Source: Desulfuromonadaceae bacterium
Lineage (GTDB): Bacteria > Desulfobacterota > Desulfuromonadia > Desulfuromonadales > Desulfuromonadaceae
Direction of reading: 5' to 3'
Assembly: GCA_027065245.1 (NCBI GenBank)
Contig: JAMOOS010000133.1
Span: 1 to 12,465, forward strand
Length of the DNA stretch: 12,465 bases
Shown: positions 6,271 through 12,465 of the stretch, one piece after another
How the letters are laid out: every line of letters starts with the position of its first letter
Numbering within the stretch: the stretch's first letter is position 1
The notes under the pieces: generated by a model
Seen by the model: only the letters and a program-made list of their open reading frames with translations
Told to the model about the DNA's origin: nothing
Database searches by the model: none
Made by a program: the position numbers and the translations under genes

Positions 6271-7512
6271 ATGACTGACCAAAATTACTACCAGCTGATC
6301 ATCATGCTGGCGTTGTTTATCCTGTCGGCGTTTTTTTCCGGCAGCGAGACGGCGTTGTTGTCGCTGGACAAGTTGCGTCTTAAATACCTGGTGGAGAAAA
6401 AACGGAAAGGCGCCGCCGAGCTGCAGAAGATGTTGCAGCGCACCGACCGACTGCTGGCGGGGATTCTGGTCGGCAACAATCTGGTGAATATCGCTTTGTC
6501 GGTGCTGGCGACCACTTTTTTTGTCGACCTGTACGGTGCCCGTGGTGATGTAATTACCATTGCCGTACTCACGCCGTTGCTGCTGGTTTTTTCCGAAGTC
6601 TGCCCTAAGACCCTGGCCGCCAGCCGGGCCGAAACCACCGCCTTTGCCGTGTTGCGTCCCATCAAACTGGTGTTGTGGCTGCTGGCGCCGCTTATCTACA
6701 TCATTACTGCCATCTCCGGGCTGATTACCCGGCTGTTTGGTGATGCTGGTGCTGCTGATACCATGTCTGCCGAGGAGATAAAAAGCGTCATCAGCAGCGG
6801 GGCGCGTACCGGCGCGTTGGCGGCAGTGCAGCAGCGGATGCTGCACGGGGTGTTTGAACTGTCGCAGTTGCGTGTGCGCGACGTGATGGTACCGCGTACC
6901 GAAATTGTCGGCGTGGCGGTGGATATGCCTTTTGCCCAACTGCTGGACAAGGTTAAGCGTTCGCGTCACTCCCGTTTTCCGGTGTACAAGGGCAGCCTCG
7001 ACGAGATTGTCGGCATTATCCACTCCAAGGATGTGCTGCGTTATGTTGATGATGCCGCCGCCTTTGATATCTATGCCGTGATGCGCACCCCCTATTTTGT
7101 CCCCGAAGCCAAGCAGGTGGAGGAGCTGCTGCTGGCATTTCGCCGCCGCCACGTCCATCTGGCCGTGGTGCTGGACGAGTATGGCGGCGTGGAGGGGATT
7201 GTCACCCTGGAGGATGTGCTGGAGGAGATTGTCGGTGAGATTCAGGACGAATACGATGACGATGAACAGGGGATTATCACCCTGGGGCCGCGCCGTTTTC
7301 TTGTCGACGGCGGCATCCCCCTGCGGCTTCTCAACCGCCGTTTCGACCTCGATTTTGCCGACGAAGACGCCACCACCCTGGCCGGACTGCTGCTGCTCAA
7401 ACTGGGGCATATCCCCGATGTCGGCGAGGAGTGCCGCGTGGGCGCGGTGGTGCTGGTGGCGCGCAAGGTGGAGCAGCACCGGGTGGAGCGAATTGAGATG
7501 CGCCTAGAGTAG
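6271..7512 (+). CDS. CNNM/CBS-domain membrane protein of the HlyC/CorC family (CorB-like)
   Basis: 413-residue inner-membrane protein, close in length to E. coli YfjD/CorB. Order: CNNM (DUF21) membrane domain ~1-160, with the SAFFSGSETALLSL signature (19-32) and hydrophobic segments ~8-22, ~62-86, ~94-112 and ~130-154; a CBS pair ~200-325, beginning at VRDVMVPRTEI (202-212) and including RFPVYKG (235-241) and DEYGGVEGIVTLED (302-315); then a C-terminal CorC/HlyC domain ~338-410. Related proteins are linked to Mg2+/Co2+ transport, with the CBS pair sensing nucleotide; the substrate here is not proven. The ATG at 6271 has only a weak Shine-Dalgarno; an in-frame GTG two codons upstream (6265) is a possible alternative. 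It has its own promoter and is divergent from the ligase. No defect is visible. Confidence 0.93.
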   Translation: MTDQNYYQLIIMLALFILSAFFSGSETALLSLDKLRLKYLVEKKRKGAAELQKMLQRTDRLLAGILVGNNLVNIALSVLATTFFVDLYGARGDVITIAVLTPLLLVFSEVCPKTLAASRAETTAFAVLRPIKLVLWLLAPLIYIITAISGLITRLFGDAGAADTMSAEEIKSVISSGARTGALAAVQQRMLHGVFELSQLRVRDVMVPRTEIVGVAVDMPFAQLLDKVKRSRHSRFPVYKGSLDEIVGIIHSKDVLRYVDDAAAFDIYAVMRTPYFVPEAKQVEELLLAFRRRHVHLAVVLDEYGGVEGIVTLEDVLEEIVGEIQDEYDDDEQGIITLGPRRFLVDGGIPLRLLNRRFDLDFADEDATTLAGLLLLKLGHIPDVGEECRVGAVVLVARKVEQHRVERIEMRLE

Positions 7513-7531
7513 ATAGATTTATTGGCGATTT

Positions 7532-7560
7532 TTGACATTTCCATCGTCTTGTGCCAAAAT
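7532..7560 (+). promoter_or_regulatory. Sigma-70 promoter of the coiled-coil gene
   Basis: TTGACA (7532-7537), a 17-bp spacer and CAAAAT (7555-7560), closely parallel to the promoter at 6161. It begins 20 bp after the preceding stop codon and would give a short leader of about 25 bases, so the small gene probably has independent transcription. Confidence 0.6.
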
Positions 7561-7591
7561 TGCGACTATGGAACTACGAGGGAGGGCAGTG

Positions 7592-8257
7592 ATGGGAAAA
7601 AAAGACAAAGATCGGAAACAGCCGGAACGGATTCAGCCTGTTCCCGGTCAGTTGCCGGTAAATCAGGAAACGCTGGATATACTTGTCGCCAATATCATTC
7701 CGACCTCCAAGTATTTTGAAGCTCGATTTGACCTGCTTGATCAGCGGATGGTCGGGCTGGAAGAAGATTTAGGGGCGTTTCGTGATGATATAAACCGTCG
7801 TTTCGACGATATGAGTGCGTCGACGAATAAGCGCTTTGATGAAATGGCGGCGGCAACGAATCAACGTTTTGAGCAGGTTGAACAGCGTTTTGAGCAGGTT
7901 GATCGGCGTTTTGACGAGATGCGCGAGGAAACCAATCTTCGTTTCGCTCAGGTTGATCGGCGTTTTGACGAGATGCGCGAGGAAACCAATCTTCGTTTCG
8001 CTCAGGTTGATCAGCGTTTTGAGCAAGTTGATAAGCGTTTTGAGCTGGTTGATAAACGTTTTGAGCAAGTTGACGGGCGATTTGAACAGATTGATCAGCG
8101 CCTGGTGCAGATTTGCTCTTCCATAGACAGGCTGGCGGACAATCTGCACGGTCGCGATCGAGAACAGCGCAATTTTACCATGCGGTTGTTCAGTATTGCC
8201 ATTGCCGTGTCATTTGTCGGTGTTCTCGGGGTGGCTCTCAAACTGCTTGGAATTTAA
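7592..8257 (+). CDS. Tail-anchored heptad-repeat coiled-coil protein
   Basis: Hypothetical protein of 221 residues. The N-terminus (1-20) is basic and polar. Residues ~43-190 form a long coiled coil built from heptads of the type RF(E/D)(Q/E)(V/M)(D/R)x, with Phe and Val/Met at the core positions. Eleven-residue units RFDEMREETNL occur at 106-116 and 124-134. Residues 199-218 are a single hydrophobic helix right at the C-terminus, so I infer an inner-membrane protein with a cytoplasmic rod. ATG 7592 is chosen because GGAGG lies about six bases upstream; an upstream in-frame start would overlap the promoter. An exact 54-bp duplication is present. Similar heptad-rich proteins are widespread and mostly unnamed (some are called DUF1640-like); I cannot give a function. 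The stop is only 3 bp from the convergent ttcA-like stop. Confidence 0.82.
   Translation: MGKKDKDRKQPERIQPVPGQLPVNQETLDILVANIIPTSKYFEARFDLLDQRMVGLEEDLGAFRDDINRRFDDMSASTNKRFDEMAAATNQRFEQVEQRFEQVDRRFDEMREETNLRFAQVDRRFDEMREETNLRFAQVDQRFEQVDKRFELVDKRFEQVDGRFEQIDQRLVQICSSIDRLADNLHGRDREQRNFTMRLFSIAIAVSFVGVLGVALKLLGI
7895..8002 (+). repeat. Exact 54-bp direct tandem duplication
   Basis: Copies 7895-7948 and 7949-8002 appear identical base for base. Each encodes 18 residues, one heptad plus one 11-residue unit, so the reading frame and coiled-coil phase are preserved. Identity at silent positions points to a recent duplication by slippage or unequal recombination. Shorter 21-bp heptad repeats, less exact, flank it from ~7866 to ~8100. 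Confidence 0.9.
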
Positions 8258-8260
8258 TCG

Positions 8261-9016
8261 CTAAAAATCCTTCAGCCGCTTATCCAGCAGATGACGCGCC
8301 TGTACATTGCCCAGCGCTTTTATCAGGCTGTTTTTGATGTGCGGATTGGTGGCGCTCATGGTGGCCAGCAGTTGTTTTATCTGCTGCCGCTGCTGATCTG
8401 ACGCGCTTTTCTGCGGGCAGGCGCAGTCGATCTGCGGTAGTCCTTTCATCACTACCCACTCTCTGATTAGTTCTTCCTCCACATATACCAGCGGTCGGAT
8501 AACTGTGTGGATGCCGTTGTCGGCGGCTAGTTTTGGGCTCATGGCGGCGATGGCGCCGGAAAAAAACAGGTTGAGCAGCAGTGTTTCGATGTGGTCGTCC
8601 AGATGGTGGCCGAGGGCGATTTTGTTGCAACCAAGACGGCTGGCGCAGGAGTACAGCGCTCCACGGCGCAGGCGGGCGCAAAAGGCGCAGTAGGAAGAAC
8701 CGGGACGCAGGTGGCTGGCGATGATTTCGGCGCAGTTGCTTTTTTCCACCACCGGCTCAAAGCCGTGGGCGCGCAGGCAAGCGGCCACGGCGGCGCTGTC
8801 AAAGTCGGCAAAACCGGGGTCGATGGTTACCGGCACCAGCTGATAGTTGACGGGCGCGCGGCGGCACAGCTCGCGCAACACGTGCAACAGCGCCCACGAA
8901 TCCTTACCGCCAGAGACCGCCACCAGAATACGGTCGCCATCTTCGATAAGATTGAACGCGCCGATGGCTTCACCTGTCTTGCGCTTGATGCGGCGCAGCA
9001 ACTGCTGCTCAGTCAT
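8261..9016 (-). CDS. ttcA: TtcA-family PP-loop ATPase (tRNA 2-thiocytidine synthesis-like)
   Basis: 251 residues. The family activates a tRNA cytidine with ATP and inserts sulfur to make 2-thiocytidine at position 32, using an Fe-S cluster. Seen here: the PP-loop SGGKDS (35-40), YCAFCARLRRG (109-119) with the cluster cysteines C110 and C113, the ALGHHLDDHIETLLLN block (134-149), and a late CAC pair (C198, C200) near the expected third cysteine. The late site differs from the CNLCGS I recall for E. coli TtcA, and the protein is about 60 residues shorter than that enzyme (311). It could therefore be a TtcA paralogue with another tRNA or sulfur-transfer target. The start at 9016 follows GGGAGG with five to six bases between, and overlaps the stop of the RND gene by 8 bp. 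It is the last gene of the efflux operon and ends 3 bp from the convergent coiled-coil gene. Confidence 0.85.
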   Translation of the reverse strand: MTEQQLLRRIKRKTGEAIGAFNLIEDGDRILVAVSGGKDSWALLHVLRELCRRAPVNYQLVPVTIDPGFADFDSAAVAACLRAHGFEPVVEKSNCAEIIASHLRPGSSYCAFCARLRRGALYSCASRLGCNKIALGHHLDDHIETLLLNLFFSGAIAAMSPKLAADNGIHTVIRPLVYVEEELIREWVVMKGLPQIDCACPQKSASDQQRQQIKQLLATMSATNPHIKNSLIKALGNVQARHLLDKRLKDF

Positions 9017-12000
9017 GATTGCCTCCCGCTGTGCCGGTGGCGGCGCAGCCCAGCCAGGCGCGCGCATCTTCGAGAATCATGTACAGTGCCGGAATACATA
9101 TCAGGGTGATGCCGGTGGCAAACATGATACCAAAGGCTAGGCTGATAGCCATGGGGATGAGAAATTTAGCCTGAACGCTGGTTTCGAGAATCATCGGCCA
9201 CAGGCCGAAAAAGGTGGTGAGCGAGGTAAGTAGAATTGGTCGCAGCCGACGCTGGCCGGAGAACACCACCGCATCTGCCAGAGTGTCGCCGTCGCGGCGG
9301 CGCTGGTTGATGGTGTCGATGAGCAGCAGCGAGTCGTTGACAACTACGCCGCACAGTGCCACCACGCCGAACAGACTCAAGATGGTGAGTGGATAGCCCA
9401 TGAGTAGATGGCCGAATATGGCGCCGGTGATGCCGAAAGGGATGGCGGCCATAATCAATAACGGTTGGCTGTAGCTGCGAAACGGTATCGCCAGCAGGGC
9501 GTAAATACCCAGCAGCGCCAGGATAAAGCCACGCCCCATATCACGCATGGACTCACGCCGTTCCCGTTCTTCCCCCTCCAGATTGTAGCTCAGCCCCTGA
9601 TGATCGGCGCACAGCCTGGCCAGTACGCCGTCGCGCAGCCCGGCCAGCACTTCGGCGGCGGTGGTGACGTGGCTGTCGACTCGCGCCTGCACATTGACTA
9701 CGCGGCGGCGCTCGCTGCGGTTGATGGTGCTGAAGCCGCGTCCGGGGCTGATCTGCGCCACTTGGCGCAGGGGCACATAGCCGCCACTGGGGGTGGCGAT
9801 ACGCAGCTCGGCGATGCTGGCGGCGCTGTAGCGCTGTCGGCGTGGATAGCGCACCATCACCTTTACCTCGTCGCGGTCGCGCTGAATACGCAGTGCCTCG
9901 GCACCGTAGTAGGCGGCGCGCACCTGAGCGCCCAGCTGCTGTTCGGTTATACCGAGCAGTGCCGCCTGCTTTTTAAGGTGCAGTTTCAGCTCCCGTTTGC
10001 CACGGGTGTAGTTATCTTCGATATTCTCCACACCGGGATAACGGCGCAGAGCCTGCTTTACCTGTGCCGCCGCCTGCTCAAGAACCGCGTAGTCATTGCC
10101 GGCCAACTGAACGTCGATATTTGCACCCATGTGAACCAGGCTGGATTTGAACGTAAGGCGGCGGACACCGGCGATTTCTCCGGCACGTCGGCGCCAGCGC
10201 GCCGAAATTTGCGGCGCGGTGATACTGCGCTGTTCGCTGGGGCGCAGCAACATGGCGATGGTGCCGATATTGCTGGCACTGGTGGAACTGCCACCAATAG
10301 GGCCACCTTTGGCCAGTGTGGCTCCGGTCAGGGTGTAGATATGGCGCATCACCTGCTGTCCCTGCTCCTGCTCTATCTGCGCAATGGTGGCGCGTCCGGC
10401 GGCGGCAATGCGTTGCAGCGCCTGGCCGGTGACGGCGCTGGCAGTGCCTTCCGGTAGCTCCAGGGTAACGGTGATAACGTCGGCGTCCACTTCGGGCATA
10501 AAGACGAATTTTAATTTACCGCTGCCCACCAGTGCCAGGCTAAACAGCAGTATTGCCGTGGCGCAGGCCATGATCAGATAGCGCAGACTTAGAGCGCGTT
10601 CCAGGGCGCGGCGGTAGGTTCCGGTGGTAAAACGCTGCAGCGCGGCGCCAAAACGGTGACGCAGGCGCTCTAAGGCGTGAGGCGCGCCGGTCTGAGGTCT
10701 GCCCGCCGCCAGGTGTGCCGGTAATACCAGCAGCGATTCCAGCAGCGACACCGTCAGCACGCTGATAACCACTACCGGGATAACATGTACGAATTTGCCC
10801 ATAATGCCGCCGATGGCCAGTAACGGCGAGAAGGCACAGACGGTGGTGAGGATGGAAAACACCACCGGTAGCGCTATCTGCTGTGCTCCGGTGATGGCGG
10901 CAGCGGAATAATCGCTTTGTACCTGGCGCTGTTCGTAGATGTTTTCGCCGACGACTATGGCATCATCCACCACAATTCCCAACGCCATAATAAAGGCGAA
11001 CAGCGATACCATGTTGATGGATACGCCCGCCAGCGGCGCTATCAGCAACGAGCCGAGAAACGACACCGGAATCCCCAGCATTACCCACAACGCCAGCCGG
11101 ATCTCGAGAAACAGCCCCAGGGTGATAAACACCAGAATAAGCCCCAGCCAGGCGTTCTTGCTGAGCAGATGCATGCGGCTGGCCAACAGCTCGGCGCTGT
11201 CGTTCCATTTGGCCAGGTGCAAACTGGGCGGCAAGGTAACATTTTTCTGCGCGATATAGCGTTCCACCGCCGCGCTGATGCTGGTCGGTTTCTGCTCGCC
11301 GACGCGAAACACCCGTACCATCACCGCTGGCTGGCCGTCGAAACTGGCGCTTTCATCACTTTCGGCAAAGGTGTCTTTTATGGTGGCAATATCACCCAGG
11401 CGCAGTTGTCGGCCATCGGGGTAGTTGATGATGGCGATATTGGCGTAAGCGGGGCCGAAGTAGCGTCGTTCCATGGTGCGCAGTAGAATCTCACCGCTGG
11501 CGGCTTTTACACTGCCGCCGGGGATATCCACGCTGGCGGCGCGAACGCGTGCGGCCACCCGCTCCAGGGTAAGGTGGTAGCGGCGCAGGGTGTGTTCGTC
11601 TATTTCGATGGCGATTTCGTAGGGGGGAGCGCCGCTGATGTCCACCTGGGTGATGTCGGGCAGACGCAGCAACTCATCGCGCACCAGCTCTGCCTGCTGA
11701 CGCAGGCTGCGCAGGGTGGCATCGCCGTAGATCACCACCGCCACTACCTCGCGCTTGTTGAGAATCTTGCTGATTATCGGCCGTTCCGCCCCGGCGGGAA
11801 AAGTGGTGATGCGGTCGACCGCACTTTTGACATCCTGCAGCACCAGGTTGATATCGGCGTGTCCGGCTATTTCTACAGTAACACTGCCGTAACCTTCGCT
11901 GGCGCTGGCATCGACACGGCTGATACCGTCTATGCCGGTGATGCTGTCCTCCAGCGGCAGCAGAATTCCCCGCTCTATCTCTTCCGGCCCGGCGCCGGGA

Positions 12001-12155
12001 TAGGCAACACTGACACTGATGCGATCGAGGGAAACCTCGGGAAATACCTCCTGCTTGACGGTGGAACCAATGATAATCCCGCCGATGAGAAAGGTAAGCA
12101 TGAGCAGATTGGCCGCCACATGGTTGCGCGCCATCCAGGCAATGGCGGCGTTCAC
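9009..12155 (-). CDS. RND efflux permease (AcrB-like superfamily)
   Basis: 1048-residue inner-membrane pump subunit, full length for the family. It has the usual two-fold plan: TM1 at ~12-30, a large periplasmic loop ~35-330, a membrane block ~335-480, TM7 at ~525-545, a second periplasmic loop ~550-870 and a membrane block ~875-1030. TM4 carries the proton-relay aspartates in GIVVDDAIVVGENI (D397, D398). In TM10, where AcrB has K940, the sequence is GVVVNDSLLLID with Asn at 940, as in a large subgroup of less-studied RND pumps. The GTG start (12155) overlaps the TGA stop of the adaptor gene as GTGA and has GAGGAG eight bases upstream. It is the second gene of an adaptor-permease-ttcA operon. 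Export substrates cannot be read from the sequence. No outer-membrane partner gene is in the window. Confidence 0.95.
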   Translation of the reverse strand: MNAAIAWMARNHVAANLLMLTFLIGGIIIGSTVKQEVFPEVSLDRISVSVAYPGAGPEEIERGILLPLEDSITGIDGISRVDASASEGYGSVTVEIAGHADINLVLQDVKSAVDRITTFPAGAERPIISKILNKREVVAVVIYGDATLRSLRQQAELVRDELLRLPDITQVDISGAPPYEIAIEIDEHTLRRYHLTLERVAARVRAASVDIPGGSVKAASGEILLRTMERRYFGPAYANIAIINYPDGRQLRLGDIATIKDTFAESDESASFDGQPAVMVRVFRVGEQKPTSISAAVERYIAQKNVTLPPSLHLAKWNDSAELLASRMHLLSKNAWLGLILVFITLGLFLEIRLALWVMLGIPVSFLGSLLIAPLAGVSINMVSLFAFIMALGIVVDDAIVVGENIYEQRQVQSDYSAAAITGAQQIALPVVFSILTTVCAFSPLLAIGGIMGKFVHVIPVVVISVLTVSLLESLLVLPAHLAAGRPQTGAPHALERLRHRFGAALQRFTTGTYRRALERALSLRYLIMACATAILLFSLALVGSGKLKFVFMPEVDADVITVTLELPEGTASAVTGQALQRIAAAGRATIAQIEQEQGQQVMRHIYTLTGATLAKGGPIGGSSTSASNIGTIAMLLRPSEQRSITAPQISARWRRRAGEIAGVRRLTFKSSLVHMGANIDVQLAGNDYAVLEQAAAQVKQALRRYPGVENIEDNYTRGKRELKLHLKKQAALLGITEQQLGAQVRAAYYGAEALRIQRDRDEVKVMVRYPRRQRYSAASIAELRIATPSGGYVPLRQVAQISPGRGFSTINRSERRRVVNVQARVDSHVTTAAEVLAGLRDGVLARLCADHQGLSYNLEGEERERRESMRDMGRGFILALLGIYALLAIPFRSYSQPLLIMAAIPFGITGAIFGHLLMGYPLTILSLFGVVALCGVVVNDSLLLIDTINQRRRDGDTLADAVVFSGQRRLRPILLTSLTTFFGLWPMILETSVQAKFLIPMAISLAFGIMFATGITLICIPALYMILEDARAWLGCAATGTAGGNHD

Positions 12156-12465
12156 CGTTGCGACTCCTCAAGGCGCAGCGCCAGTCCATCGGCGGCAGCG
12201 GTTATGGCGCTGGTAACCAGCTGTGCGCTCTCCGGCAGGCCGCGCACCAGCAGTTGCGTACCGTTGTCGCGCAGCACCGTTACCGGCTGGATACGCAGTT
12301 TGCCAGCGACGTTAAGCCATACGCAACTGTTGTCGCGCAGGGCGGCACGCGGAATTGCCGCCACCTGGTGTAGCGTAATGCCGGGGATGGCGACGTCGAC
12401 AAACATCCCCGGTTGTAGCGGCATCTCGCGCTGGCTGGTGGCGGGATTGTCCACCCGGAACACCA
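12152..12465 (-). CDS. RND membrane-fusion (adaptor) protein, C-terminal part
   Basis: The last ~103 residues of a periplasmic HlyD/AcrA-type adaptor; the 5' part lies beyond the right edge. The stretch has the barrel and membrane-proximal pattern of the family: LQPGMFVDVAIPG, then AAIPRAALRDN with VWLN, and a final IQPVTVLRDN-LLVRGLPESAQLVTS section, which matches the usual 'vp..Al....vwvv.. G.v...V....VveGL.eGd.VV' order. Its TGA stop overlaps the GTG of the permease, so the two are translationally coupled. A GTG at 12463 is internal, not the true start. Confidence 0.88.
   Translation of the reverse strand, partial: VFRVDNPATSQREMPLQPGMFVDVAIPGITLHQVAAIPRAALRDNSCVWLNVAGKLRIQPVTVLRDNGTQLLVRGLPESAQLVTSAITAAADGLALRLEESQR

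Noticed and set aside
6262..7479. 405-residue open frame antisense to the CBS/CorC gene
   Set aside because: It is His/Gln-rich mirror sequence of a well-conserved gene, with no motif or ribosome site.
7769..8149. CRISPR-like or noncoding repeat array
   Set aside because: The repeats have 21-bp periodicity, keep a reading frame and encode coiled-coil heptads. There are no spacers.
9465..10457. 330-residue open frame antisense to the RND permease
   Set aside because: A GC-rich shadow with Gly/Ala/Gln-rich low-complexity sequence. The opposite strand is a clear RND gene.

Overview
The window is 12,465 bp of GC-rich, densely coding bacterial DNA. The gene set (GGDEF-EAL protein, CorB/CorC-like CBS protein, TtcA-family enzyme, RND efflux pump, REP-type hairpins beginning GTAGGAGCG) suggests a gammaproteobacterium or a close relative with respiratory multihaem cytochromes. 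This is inferred from the genes; no rRNA or tRNA gene is present to fix the taxonomy.

Left part (1-3911). The 3' end of a c-di-GMP signalling protein (GGDEF-EAL, + strand) converges on a tetrahaem cytochrome gene on the - strand. The cytochrome gene is the most notable object in the window. Its frame is interrupted by one in-frame TGA at 2618-2620, exactly where related proteins, as I recall them, carry the second cysteine of an EPCGC motif. The TGA is followed by a compact hairpin with a GGUCU apical loop, at the same distance as in the E. coli fdhF SECIS. Read through as selenocysteine, the gene gives a 435-residue exported protein: signal peptide, Cys-Gly-Sec motif, a metallophosphoesterase-like (UshA/5'-nucleotidase) domain with eroded metal ligands, then four CXXCH haem sites. 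A periplasmic TPR protein is transcribed divergently from it. The 133-bp spacer between them holds an operator-like palindrome and a TATACT box.

Middle part (3912-8257). A pair of inverted REP hairpins separates the TPR gene from a convergent, unusual NAD+-dependent DNA ligase (- strand). Divergent from the ligase, and behind a good sigma-70 promoter, is a CNNM/CBS/CorC-type membrane protein. Next comes a small coiled-coil protein with a C-terminal membrane anchor and an exact 54-bp internal duplication; it has its own TTGACA-17-CAAAAT promoter.

Right part (8261-12465). An operon runs on the - strand from the right edge: RND membrane-fusion (adaptor) protein (partial), RND efflux permease, then a TtcA-family PP-loop enzyme. 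Stops and starts overlap at both junctions (GTGA, and 8 bp), so translation is probably coupled.

No tRNA, rRNA, CRISPR array, IS element or prophage gene was recognised. No stretch of more than 300 bp lacks a gene.
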